NCBI GenBank assembly: GCA_963855995.1 | Contig: OY979730.1 | Location: forward strand, 2,790,501 to 2,854,500 | DNA: 64,000 bases | Direction: 5' to 3' | Origin: Muricea muricata | Taxonomy: Eukaryota > Cnidaria > Anthozoa > Malacalcyonacea > Plexauridae | In this document: positions 25,801 to 35,484 of the stretch, in pieces | How positions within the stretch are numbered: the stretch's first letter is position 1 | How the letters are laid out: every line of letters begins with the position of its first letter | Notes under the pieces: model-generated | The model's input: only the letters and a program-made list of their open reading frames with translations | Database searches by the model: none | Told to the model about the DNA's origin: nothing | Translations under genes and position numbers: made by a program

Positions 25801-26080
25801 CTGCGGTCTTATACCAGCTTTGCGTCGACAGCGCCCCTTTGGCATGCAAAGTTTCCTCAAATGGCTTCAATGCACTTAGATTTGAAGGCAAGGTTGATAT
25901 AATAGGATCAAAATCTGAAATACGATCAGTCAGACATGATAATGACGAGGATTTCTTTTTCAAAATAGACGATTGGGTTTCATCATCGTATACGCACACA
26001 AGACTCGTTTGAGACGAGCTCTCTGAAGAAGCAACACTTGATTGCCTTTCGGCAATTTCGTCCTTAAATTCTGTGTCCAT
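10809..26080 (-). CDS. DH-PH Rho guanine nucleotide exchange factor with 17 MORN repeats
   Basis: I assembled 27 coding exons, all with GT-AG ends and compatible phases, giving about 1464 aa. The ATG at 26080 has an in-frame TGA seven codons upstream. Order: disordered basic/acidic N-terminus (1-about 720), DH domain (about 735-915), PH domain (917-1036), 17 MORN repeats (about 1050-1442), short tail. DH domains load GTP on Rho GTPases; PH and MORN modules generally target membranes or phosphoinositides. The DH-PH-MORN order is that of alsin (ALS2), but I see no RCC1 repeats before the DH and no VPS9 domain after the MORN array. It is therefore an alsin-related or independently built architecture. 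Weakest points are the 3' edge of the exon at 21913-22034 and the last exon (10809-10871). Confidence 0.88.
10949..17434 (-). CDS. MORN-repeat array, 17 units over 14 exons
   Basis: Exons: 17319-17434, 16952-17045, 16156-16232, 15911-16036, 15489-15535, 15182-15272, 14804-14941, 14227-14364, 14097-14145, 12819-12907, 12299-12350, 12085-12170 and 10949-11068, preceded by the PH exon; the last repeat ends in 10949-11068. Joined, they read as 17 uninterrupted repeats of about 23 residues with the Y-x-G-x-W...G-x-G consensus (for example YTGEWVNELRHGSG, YDGQWNNDFMNGQG). The 49-bp exon 14097-14145 and the 52-bp exon 12299-12350 were found because the 23-residue register demanded them. Repeats 12-15 are the most degenerate. 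Confidence 0.9.
11239..11352. repeat. Small foldback element
   Basis: ACAATTATTCACC...GGCGAAG at the left is inverted as GCCTGAAGCGAATAATTGTT at the right. Internal pieces (GAATATTCACC and its complement GTGAATATTC) also pair. The element lies in the intron between the last two MORN exons. Confidence 0.6.
13013..13383. mobile_element. Foldback (MITE-like) element in a MORN-gene intron
   Basis: The left arm has ATTAATGCTGGATAGCACATC, GAAACCGGAAGTACGTCATA and CCGCCATGTTGGATGGCCC in that order. The right arm carries their reverse complements in the opposite order with scattered mismatches. The arms are about 120 bp around a central spacer of about 130 bp. No transposase is encoded. Confidence 0.8.
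18017..18873 (-). CDS. PH domain exons
   Basis: Exons 18799-18873, 18555-18681 and 18017-18175 follow the DH domain directly, as in most Dbl-family exchange factors. Motifs are VCLMSPKRPYK, then CLLFNDIMVFA (the characteristic strand of a DH-linked PH), and the C-terminal helix with RIWIQKLRTAI, which has the invariant Trp. For the middle exon I chose donor ACTA|GTAAGA over the later AAG|GTAGCT, because only the former gives the phase needed by the next exon. Confidence 0.87.
18325..18450. repeat. 21-bp tandem repeat, about 5-6 units
   Basis: The unit CGATCACATGTGAAATTCATG repeats with few changes in the intron between the last two PH exons. Each unit contains the palindrome CACATGTG, which includes an E-box CATGTG core. 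Confidence 0.9.
18995..21371 (-). CDS. DH (RhoGEF) domain exons
   Basis: Six exons: 21231-21371, 20514-20587, 20083-20179, 19889-19996, 19167-19235 and 18995-19087. The first holds the conserved region 1 helix, with ELFTTERTYVRGLETMIE matching the DH signature (Glu followed by E-R-x-Y-V-x-x-L). Later exons give the KVxxWSSEQCIAKLFTDM helix, the IYAEYCKNFDQA block typical of DH CR2, and a helix ending in STVIGLK. All six junctions are in phase. The domain would catalyse GDP release from a Rho-family GTPase; which one cannot be told from sequence alone. Confidence 0.88.
20686..20834. mobile_element. Foldback element, TCTGCAGTCTTC family, copy 1
   Basis: TTTGTAGATGTTTTCTCG followed by GTAAAGATTTATTTA at the left is inverted at the right as AAATAAATCTTTAC...GAGAATGTCTACAAA. 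The interior holds CGAGCTTTTGACTGCCAATCTGCA and a second inverted CTGCAGTCTTCG. Related pieces occur near 21795-21830 and 43500-43568. It lies in an intron of the DH domain. Confidence 0.75.
21913..23233 (-). CDS. Two linker exons before the DH domain
   Basis: A 36-bp micro-exon (23198-23233, TTTCAG acceptor, CCAG|GTAATT donor) and an exon starting at 22034 connect the disordered part to the DH domain in matching phases. The 3' end of the second is uncertain. The GAG|GTGGAG donor at 21913 gives phase 0, which the next exon needs. A longer open frame runs to 21781 but would not join in frame. The intron between them holds a LINE fragment. Confidence 0.6.
22400..23165 (+). mobile_element. Degenerate 3' end of a non-LTR retrotransposon (LINE)
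   Basis: From 22426 the plus strand translates to the typical tail of a LINE reverse-transcriptase ORF. It reads LQKLQNRVARVILD, then SGWEALSMERKKAKARTMFK and, after an in-frame stop and probable frame slips, KSFMYDIAKLWNSILKNIR. An untranslated tail of about 350 bp follows, ending in CCCTCGTGGAGATCAGC...GTCAGCGGGTAAA. Stops and frameshifts mark it as dead. It sits antisense in an intron of the DH-PH-MORN gene, and the 5' part of the element is missing. Confidence 0.8.
23362..26080 (-). CDS. N-terminal disordered exons of the DH-PH-MORN gene
   Basis: Exon 1 is 25730-26080 (117 codons, phase 0, donor AAG|GTAGGT) and exon 2 is 23362-25018 (1657 bp, donor GGAG|GTGAGA). Together they encode about 670 residues of low-complexity sequence. 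A Lys-rich block (KKKQKKKG and similar) lies near residues 210-330, with Ser- and Glu/Asp-rich stretches after it. No folded domain was recognised. The 0.7 kb intron between the exons contains nothing identifiable. Confidence 0.88.
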
Positions 26081-27677
26081 TTCTTGGGCAGAAAGCTCTC
26101 ATTGCATCCAGAAAGTATCAAAATATCCACAGAGTTGTCACGTACAAGGAAGCAGTCAGTACCGCGCAAAAAGTTGCCAAATAAAACCGAAATAAATATG
26201 TTCCAGTTAATATTTACACTAGACTAGACTTTTACTCGAGTTGAGCGACACAATTTAAGTTAATTCAAGGCTTCCATAACCATAAAACAAACAGTCTTTC
26301 CCAATACAACCATTGCCGACAATGACACCTTCAAAATTATTCGTGCTTGTAAAATAATACAACAGTGATAAATTATTCCAACTCATCACTTCTCAGATTA
26401 CATGTTTGAACAAATTTGAATCGATTCTTATCTCAAATATCGTGGAAAACGCACCATTTTTTTAATAAAATGTACCTAAGAGGCCCAGAAAACAAGGGAA
26501 GAGCTAAAAAACATTTGTTTTTATCATGCATGACCCTTGACTTCATTATTTTCATTTAGTCTACCGGAACAATTGGCGGATATTGGTCGATATTTGCTCA
26601 GAAATTATGAGCAATATCTTATTCACAATTTGCTTGCCGCGTGAATAAAAGCCCTCAACACTAATCAATACTTCGTAAAACGGTACATTTAAGTGGTCAA
26701 AAATATTATACCTTTAAAACAAAACTGTGCGAATTGTAAACAAAATTAGTGGATGTTTTAATGCTAAAATATTCAACTAGATTATTTACGTTGAATTTAA
26801 TATGCGATCGCTACATGCCCGCGGTAAAAACGGAAACTACATCTCGTGATTATTTCGAGTGATTCGATTTTCTATTTGCGTGCGAGTTCTCCAAATAGGT
26901 TAAACTTGTAAACTTTCGAAGAAGTTTTGTTTTGATATGGCATTTTAACTATTTACATACATAATGCCATGAGTAACAAAGATGCAAGAGCGGGCACTAT
27001 AATTGGAATATCTTGCGATATTGAACTTCCACGGCAGTTGAAAGACACTTTCATACAAGGCACTCTCACTTGATGCACATTAATCGGTACTCGATATTCC
27101 ATACGGAAAAAAATTGCTCATTTTCACAGAAAAATTGGGAGCAGTACACGTAATATAATATATTCCGTGTTAATTCAGAGCTGATTCAATCTCTTTAGCT
27201 CAAAATATGTGTCTATTCATAACTATTGTACTAGAATTTTCTGCACTTTCTTACCTGGTATTTGCGACGGCTGTACGACGATATAGTTGTGCATTTAATC
27301 TTCTGCCATTTTTCTTCTAGCGCTGAAATTTTACAGTACAAATACGGTGTTTACGACGAAGAATTACATAACGCTGACTCCTACTTTGACTGCCAACATG
27401 ATAGTATGTGTATTTTATTTCCGGATTCCGCGAAATTATTGCGCAATTAAATTGTGACGCATCGGAACGCCTGCGCGGATAGTACAAGCGGATCAACGCA
27501 AAAGCAGAGACGCGGATAATACTATTTCTATAGCCAACACCTCGTGACAACTGTTTTAAGATATCGTGCAACAGGAATTCATTACGATGATTTGAAACAG
27601 CAAAGTTAGGATTATTTTATGTCGGTTTATAAAAATACGGCGGTATCTACTAGTAATTAGCAGTTGGATTCTTTTGA
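26081..27677. other. Intergenic: upstream of the MORN gene, 3' side of the TRP gene
   Basis: No coding exon was supported. The right part must contain the 3' UTR of the TRP-channel gene; a minus-strand AATAAA lies at about 27413-27418, some 260 bp after the stop. The left part should contain the promoter of the DH-PH-MORN gene, but no distinctive core element was identified. Confidence 0.5.
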
Positions 27678-28424
27678 TCATAACGAAATACTATCAGCAC
27701 TCAGCCTCTCCCATCTGTCATAGTCTGTGACATCATTATCAGAATCATTCCTGCCAAATCCATCATTATCCCGACCTTCCCTGTATGGTAACACTTCTAA
27801 CGAGCGTTGAGCCCTTGTCGATTGTTGATGAGTGAAAATTGAATCGTTGTTCTCCCTCGTTTCTTCGTGGCCATCTGACCCTACATTGAAAACAAATTAT
27901 TTCATTCCAAGTACACGAGATTGGTCCAGCTGGAAATCGCAGTACAAATACGCGCTGTCTCCGCAAACTTATACTGACATTCCCAGATTCACTGACATTT
28001 TTTACATACCTTGCCTCAAATCATCATCATCATCATCATTAGCCTCTTCAACAAATTGGATAACACCTTTTCTTCGCTTCTTCTCATTTTTCTCTTTCCT
28101 TTTTAGAATGGAAACTTTCGGAATAAGATCTCCAAGCGAAGTCTTCTTTTTCTTTCGTTCATCATCATCACTCCCAGGACTTTCTACAGATTCTCGCGTT
28201 GTCTGGGAATCGAGGCGCTCTCTCTGCGAGTCTAGACGGGACCTGGATAGAGTTGGAGATATCGGATCCATGTCTTCCACTCTGACTCGTTGAGAGGTCT
28301 TACGTTGGCGCGTCTCAGTAGGTACACAGTTGACTTGGAAGAAATTTTTCAGCGGAGACGAAGACCCAAACATAACCCGACTGAGTGTTTTCAAATTGGT
28401 TTGTATGCTTTTGAGATCCGAAAC
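27678..28424 (-). CDS. C-terminal cytosolic tail of the TRP channel
   Basis: The last two exons (28010-28424 and 27678-27880) encode about 205 residues rich in Arg, Ser, Lys and Asp. They include a KRKEKNEKKRRKG basic block next to a run of Asp (NDDDDDDLRQ). No domain was recognised. The stop is TGA at 27678-27680. Confidence 0.82.
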
Positions 28425-31400
28425 CTGCAATAACCACAAGATATCTGAACAATACTGTTTAAAAACTACATCTCATTAGGAGTTTCATTAATTAGTGCAT
28501 TCTGTAGGTTACTTTCAATGGCATCAGTTCATACGCAGTTGGGCTACAACTCCCCGCCTATAGTTTTGGTAATTTCTGGGAGTTGCATTTCCTGTCAAGC
28601 ATGCCTCCCCCTCCTGAATCCTCTAGTAAACATTAACAAAATTATGAACATTTTGAAGTAACGACAACAAAAATTACTTTGTGTCCCCGCCCGCAGTAAA
28701 ATAGTGTCGCCGCCCGTTCAACGCTAGTTAATCACCATTTGTGAACAGTGTGGCACACTCAAAGTTAACAACGTCCTAAAACCATACCGTCTCATTTTGA
28801 AGGGACTTCAATTTTGCCACGTCTCTCAACAACACATCAAATGCACTTATTTTCCCCTTGCCAACCTGACGGCTAAATCTCTGTGTCAGAATCTCGTGGC
28901 TTTTCTTACAATCTTTCTGAAGCTGTTCAGCATTCTTTCCGAGCTGTCGTGGATCAGCTGACAGTTCTGCTGCCATCGAGGAGACCATCTCGGGGCTGGC
29001 GTGCTCGCGAACGTATCGAAAATAGATTTCCTTCCGTTTCTTCGTGAGAAACTTCTCTATATTCAGGACATTAATTGCTCGCTGCATACTCGTATTTTCA
29101 ACTGCTTTCGAGTAGACTGTGGTGAAAGTATTGGAGAGATAGGCAATGAGAATGTTGAGACACACTATTACCATGACAGTGATGAAGATAGCACTCAGAA
29201 GCCGGGCCATCACTGGATCTGCAGCAACTATGCCTAATGAGAAAAGAAGTTAAGTTGTGTTCACTTCAGTAAAATACTTGATAGTTTAAGGCAAGCATCA
29301 GATACATCGGCTAACAATGGACCGATTGCATTATGGGCAAAATTTTGAAAAAAGTTGGAATGGGAAAATTTATTACCACAGCATTGAAGAGCATCCTAAA
29401 ATTTGTAAAATTGAAAAGTTTGGTTGCGAAACGTTGTAAAATGCGGAAAATGTAAGCCTGTGAAGATTGCAAATTTTGTATATTTTTGTATTACGCACGG
29501 AAAATTGATACCAACATCGAGAAAACGGTATCAATTTTCAGTGCGTATTACAAAAGTATACAAAATTCGCAAACTTTGCAGGGCTATATTTTCCTCATTT
29601 TACAACATTTCGCGACCAAACTTTGCAATTTTACTAATTTTAGGATGCTCTTCAATGCTGTGGTTATGAATTTTCCCACTTCAACTTTTTTCAAAATTCT
29701 GTCCATAATGCAATCGGTCCATTATCATCAAATCTCATCCTTATTTGGCACGAACTTTAAGGTCTTACAAACAATTCTGATGCAGTATGGACAGGTGAGA
29801 TACTATTTGATCAAAATTAACGGTAAGCATTTTGAAGTGCTCTATTTCCATTTCACAACCTGAAGAAACGTTCTACTTTTATACTGACCCATCCTTTCTA
29901 CAGAAAGCAGTCACTACAATAGATTATCAAGAGCTCAATCAAATTCTCACCTTCAAGATCAAAATCTTCTCCAACGGACATTTGTATGGCGGTGTAAATA
30001 ATACGCTGAGTCGAGGCAAAACTTGGCACTGGTATTTCTGCCTTTCCACCGAATATGATCCAAAAACAACTGGTGAACGGAATAAACAACAGCAAATAGA
30101 AGAAGCCCCAGTTTACAAAGTCTCCGCCCGTTGCCCCGAGAATCAGGACTAAAGTTCCAATACCTGGGAAGGGACGTAGGTATTTTAGGATTCGCAACCA
30201 GACAAGAATGACCAAGACGCTCAATACATGAATGTATCCTGATTTGACCGAAGATGATTCGTCAAAGAAAAACGTTAAATTCAAACCAACTGCTGCAAGC
30301 ATGATAAGGATGATCAACCAATCGAAGATGAACCACGCGTCAATTGTAGAGAGCAATGGCAAACCTTTTATGAGCCTCATTTCTTCCTTGATGTACTTTT
30401 CTTCCTGCCATCTCGGATGACAAAATTGTAAGTCGTCTTTCAGTTGTTGAATTCGCCATTTTATCCACGATTTTTGCTTCTTCTGCGACTTTATCGTGGC
30501 TGAAGAAAAAACCCAAAAAACTTTACGTATGCATATGTCTTTCAAATTTACTTCAAACAAGTTTTGAATTCGTTGTAAATTAAAGAGGAAATTAATCATA
30601 ACTAGCTGGTAAGCGCTATCACTTATGAAGGCCATTATTTGTACTGGATAGCTTACTGAATACAAGTATCAAGAAATCAATCAATGTAGAAATTAAGACC
30701 TTGCAGATGGGTTCGCAAACCGCTAGACGACATGGCAACTCACTTTTGACTTGCAAAAACATCATGTATGCATTGATGAGTATTAAAACAAGACCAAGAA
30801 ACAACCGCCAAGCTTTATCGCGCAACGGCAGGTACAACTCTTGTCCAACTGCCGGGGTCGTCACTGCAAACACTGTAAACAATATAGCATACACTAAATT
30901 GATCACAAGATCTAAGATCGTGCCAAATTTGCCGTACTGATTCCATTTTATCGCCACCAGCCTCTGCATGACCGGGTGCATGAGCACATCAAATTGTCGC
31001 CCAATGACAGCAGTCTCCAGCGGAGTTCTTGCTTTTCTTGTTTCTTTCTTTAAACGAGATTCTTCAAGCAAGTTCAAATAGTAGAGTTCTCGTCTTGTAA
31101 TCGTGTCCGAAATGTGGAGTTGATCTAAGGCCTCGGCAGCAAGGAATGGAAGTTTTTCTATAAGCACCGTGATAGCAGAACTGCCGTTGGCGTCATAGAT
31201 GCAGCTCGAAGCCCCTTCTTCGATCAAAATCCTCACAGTTTCCGCACGAGAGAGTTCAGCAGCAACCTATATATAAAAAATAAAGAAATGCTTGACAGGA
31301 GAAATACGGCTCCACTCAGAAAATGCAATGTGACCAATGACCACCAAAAACTTTGCAGTTTTACTAAGACGCTCATTTTAGGTGTGATGAAAGACTTTGT

Positions 31401-33676
31401 TAATACTGCCTGGATCAAAATTTAGTCCATCATGGGAGTCGTCTATTATCATGATTCCATTACCTGTAAAGGTGGTCGTCCTCGGGCATCTAAAGAATCA
31501 ATATCAGCCCCAAATCCTAGCAGTGCCTTCAAGGATAACGTCGCATCATTCTTTGCTGCGAAGTGTAAGGGTGTTTGACCATCACCCGTCGAACGAGAAT
31601 GGATATCAGCACCTCTTTGAAGAAGAAATTCTGTCATATCCGCATGATTTGCGGCCGCACTAACGTGAAGGGGTGAACGTCCGTACTTATCCTGTTGGTT
31701 GATATTCGCCCCTAAAAATAAAAAAAATGAGACAGTGTTTCAAAAGACTTATTCAATTTTATGCTTAATTTTGGTATGAAAAAGGAGATATGAGAGTTGA
31801 TAAAAGTCGTATAGCAAGAAGTTTTTTTAACTCGCACGTCTGGTATATGTCAAAGGATGGTTTTCTCAACCCTCGTAATGCCCTGGTCAAACGAGAAGAA
31901 GATTTGCACCCGAGTTGATGAGAGTTGAAAAGTGAGAGTTTGTATCGGAGCTTTGTGAATTCGCATGTCCTGGTCAAACGAGAACAAGAGTTGATGAGAG
32001 TTGACAAGCGAGAGTTTGTAAGAGAATTTGTCGACCCTTGTGTCCTGCTGGTCAAATGAAAAAAAAAAAGAGTTGCATGAGAGTACATAAGAGTTGACAA
32101 ACTAGAATTTGGATGAGATTTTTCTCAATTCTCATGTCATGGTCAAACGAGAACAAGAGTCGCATTTGTGTTGATGAAAGTCGGAAAAGGAGAATGTATA
32201 CATAAAAACCTTTTATTAAACTCTTCCGTTTCAATCAATTGAGAATGAGTGTTGAGAAGCACGAGAAAACATTGCCAGAAAAATATACTCACCATTATCA
32301 AGAAGAAAAGCAGCGACATCCAGATTCCAACTTCTAGCGACCTCGTGAAAGATCGTCTGACCATAGGTATCAACAGCTTCGTTAACTTTCGCTCCTCCGT
32401 CGAACAAGGACTGCACAAACTCGTAATTGAATTCATCTGTCTCACTGTTGGACACAGCTAGCGTCGCAATGTAATGAAGCAGTGCCCGATTGCGGGTTAA
32501 CGTCCTGTCCGAAGATGTTGGTATACTTTCATCAAGATCTTTACCCAAGGCTGCATATATAGGCTCATTTTGTGCTTTCTTTTTACCTGAATGAATAAAC
32601 TTTATTTTAACAGGGTAGCTCATTCAGCCGAATCTGGTATCCAAAAGAGACCTGCATAAAAAATATGCATTCAAATAATTTTAACTGCAATATTATAAAA
32701 GTTTAATAAACATATTAACATTAAAAGTCATATTGTCTGATAAAGTTCTTATGTAAAGGGTGCCAGTGAGCTAGATGCTATAATTCTTGAAGGTAAGGAA
32801 TTAAACAACAGTGACACAGTGTTCCAGAATACTGAAAAATACACGCATTCGTGATTTTCTCGGTTTTGTGATCGTTTTGTACACCAGTTATAATTGCAAT
32901 GACTTTTGTGTCACACTTGGTGAAATTTCTGGTAATCAATTTATGTTTCGGTCACTAATATGATTCTGTCCCCAAGTATCCCCTAACCCTAACCCTAACC
33001 CTTAACCTTAATCAGACGCCCAACCCTAACCTCTTCTACCCCTAACCATTGCCTTAGTTACCGAAACATAAATTGATAACCAAATTTCTCGTGCGAAGCG
33101 ACTTTCTCTTTTGCGAAAACCTACTTAGTTCCGCTCAATCGTCAGCTGAAATCTCAAAGACAAAGAAGAGGAAAGCCGCTTCGCCCGAAATTATTAGCTA
33201 GCTAGTGGAAAACTGCTTTATTAGTATAGTATGTATGCACATCGGCCAAGCTGAGACACATGTGGTGGGAACACACGATGGGAATTCAACATGCGACTTT
33301 TAATTTGCAAACAGCACAATGATCAATCAAAGTACTACAACGGGGACGAAAAGCGTCACGAATCGGGTAAATATTGCTACATGCTTTTGAGTGAACTGTG
33401 TCTCGAAATATCTATCTCTCCGAAATCTCGACCTTGAAATCTACCAGTTCTACTAATCTTCCTTGGAGGTGTGCTGGACATATTTTGTTAAAGACAACCT
33501 ATCATCTCTCTTTTTATGTCGTCATAGATTAATATTCAGCCCAGAAACCGCGAACTATTAATACCTAAATACAACAAACCTGAGGAATTTTTGGCCATCA
33601 GTTCCACGAGAAAACGCCTTGGAGTACCATGTCGATGCGAATCAAGCTTCTCTTCATAAGCTTGCATTTCTCCCAT
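27678..33676 (-). CDS. Ankyrin-repeat TRP-type cation channel (8 exons)
   Basis: Exons 33580-33676, 32293-32586, 31464-31711, 30657-31266, 29951-30499, 28788-29233, 28010-28424 and 27678-27880 join in phase into 953 aa. The start ATG at 33676 has an in-frame TAG seven codons upstream. Order: short cytosolic N-terminus, ankyrin repeats (about 60-290), six membrane helices with a re-entrant pore loop (about 330-640), and a charged cytosolic tail. The S6 segment ends in LNILIAYLSNTFTTVY, characteristic of TRP channels. The product should be a plasma-membrane non-selective cation channel. I cannot place it with confidence in TRPA, TRPV or another subfamily: it has too few ankyrins for TRPA1 or NOMPC, and the filter is not the usual TRPV one. 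Confidence 0.88.
28788..31266 (-). CDS. Transmembrane channel exons of the TRP gene
   Basis: Exons 30657-31266, 29951-30499 and 28788-29233. Hydrophobic helices appear in order: FGTILDLVINLVYAILFTVF (S1), LFLGLVLILINAYMMFL (S2), WFIFDWLIILIMLAAVGL (S3), IHVLSVLVILVWLRILKYL (S4), FVNWGFFYLLLFIPFTSCFW (S5), pore helix RIIYTAIQMSVGEDFD, and S6 ending NILIAYLSNTF. A further hydrophobic stretch, VLISTLIDFLILVF, spans the first junction, so the exact assignment of S2/S3 is tentative. The acidic EDFD after the pore helix is the likely selectivity filter region. Confidence 0.87.
29316..29723. mobile_element. Near-perfect 408-bp foldback in a TRP intron
   Basis: The arms of about 195 bp begin AATGGACCGATTGCATTATG and end with the reverse complement CATAATGCAATCGGTCCATT. 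A short spacer near 29510-29527 separates the innermost GGAAAATTGATA / TATCAATTTTC pair. No protein is encoded. It is a MITE-like element inside the intron 29234-29950, between the pore loop and S6 exons. Its high arm identity suggests recent insertion. Confidence 0.85.
31464..32586 (-). CDS. Ankyrin-repeat exons of the TRP channel
   Basis: Exons 32293-32586 and 31464-31711, continuing into 31266, encode successive ankyrin repeats. Recognisable units include TYGQTIFHEVARSWNLDVAAF, YGRSPLHVSAAANHADM followed by LLQRGADIH, GQTPLHFAAKNDATLSLKAL followed by GADID, and a weaker GRPPLQVAAELSRAE across the next junction. That makes about four to five repeats. The junction codons (Gly, GAT-AAT-G|GG) are in phase. 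Confidence 0.88.
31770..32200. repeat. Degenerate tandem repeat, period roughly 100 bp, in a TRP intron
   Basis: About four to five units each contain CATGTCCTGGTCAAACGAGAA, then AGAGTTGATGAGAGTTGACAA, GAGAGTTTG and a TTCTCAA-type spacer. Units differ by many substitutions and indels. The array occupies most of the intron between the two ankyrin exons. Confidence 0.75.
32922..33089. mobile_element. Foldback enclosing telomere-like CCCTAA repeats
   Basis: GAAATTTCTGGTAATCAATT with TATGTTTCGGT at the left is inverted as ACCGAAACATA and AATTGATAACCAAATTTC at the right. Between the arms lie several CCCTAA units (about 32980-33001 and variants to 33055). It lies in the first intron of the TRP gene. 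Confidence 0.8.
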
Positions 33677-35484
33677 GTTGGTTTTCGCAGATTTCTATAC
33701 GAGATGGAATAGGATCTTATTCTGCTTTCCTGACAAGACTTGCTATTACACCATCTCGTTTCTTACAATTAAAACAATGCCTCTACAGGTGGTTAAAAAT
33801 GTCCAGTCAGGCAATAAATCCGATAGTCTCTATTGCCGTGAAGCCGTCTTGTATTTTGGTCTAAAAATGTAATGGTATTTTGGTCGTAAAATACCACAGA
33901 GTGACGTGTGTAAACACTTGACACCATTGCCTTATGAAGTACGTGAGATGGCAACTGTGAGATGGGAAGTCATGAACCCTCGTTTATCACTGATTTAACC
34001 TTCTTTGAAACTTATTTGGTATTTTAAGTTTTGAAACGATCACTGTTTGTGAAGTTCATTAATAGACAGTTTGACAATGTCAACGAAGTACGGAGACGCA
34101 TTTCACATTTTTGTATCTTCTGCATACTTGAAAATAACTCTGTCCGTAATTAGTTTTGGCTCGCTGTGCTTATAAAACGTCTTCGTTGTGTTACGTATGG
34201 TTAATAATGCTTTTTTTTCATTCAACCGTTTCTAAAATACAATAATTATGTACATTAAAAAGGATATAGGTCTAGCTATAATCCACCATCGTCAAGATGA
34301 CTTGATTAGGACTAAATATATTACCTCGTCACGTTTAGAGTTCACTCACCAGATGTGGGTCTAAACTAAATATAGAAGAATTGCTTGGATTTGTTTCATT
34401 TCTTACTTCTCCAATACTCCGCTCTTCTTCAATACTTCACCTCACAGCCAATTATACATTCAGCGATTTTCTTGTCCTATACTAATCGCGACAGAACGAT
34501 TGGTGAAATGTTTAAACTTGTGGCGAAGGATTATGTTTCATCAACGATCACGCTTTAGTTCACACATAATTGTTGACTAATTTTTACGTATATTTGAATA
34601 ATATCACTTCCTACTACGTGTCTCAGGGCAGCCAAATTCTGCTCAATTAATTTCCTTCACACAGTCTGACTTAGCAATAGTCGAATTCGAATGTACGTAC
34701 ACATTACATCACACTTAAACATTGATGATAGAAGTGTTGAGTTGTAGCGAGGTTGTGCGTGCAAGAGCTAGGACATTAAATCGCAATTAGCCAATTGAAA
34801 GACGAATTGTAACTGTTTAAAGGGACACCGAAACATGGCAAAAGTATTAATATATCTAAGGAAAAGCCTCATTCCATATCCTCCTCACTCCTTTACTGTC
34901 TCGATCAAGAAATGGTCCATAAACGATTTAGAATAGGAATGGCATCTTGTGGGAAAAACACACAAAAGGTGGCGCTATTTCTAGGACATATTGAGAAATG
35001 TAAGCAATTCGTGTGAGTAATTGACTTAAAAACACGACAATTTAAGTTATCAATTCCTTAAATAAACTCTTTCAAAGTGTTGCAGAGACATCACTATATT
35101 TGACCTAATTAGTTGATGATCTCGTGAACGTGACGAATGGGAAAGCCATCAAGTCTCTTCTATATGCAAACTGGAAACTCGCTTCTGAACCACAGCTTCA
35201 GGAATTTTAATTTAATTCAGATCCTTTTTTTTAAATGAAAGGCTTTATTTCATTGAAATTCCCAAAGTCGAGTCATGCATTCCAATGCGCTAGACACATT
35301 GTTCATACTTGGTTACACGGAGAAAGTTTACAATACAAGCAATCACCTCGAGTTTAGAGGTAGTTAAAGACAAAGATCCGTTGACAGGCCACTTATCATA
35401 AATTCTATAGCTTTTCAAGCGCTTCTGTAAGGGTTTAAAACGTCTCCCTGGCTCTATAAGACCATCAGTCGCTCGAATTTTGAG
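33677..35484. other. Intergenic: TRP promoter side and UFSP1 3' side
   Basis: No coding exon or recognisable repeat was found in this 1.8 kb. It should contain the TRP-channel promoter immediately right of 33676 and the UFSP1 3' UTR at its right end. I see nothing specific. Confidence 0.5.
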
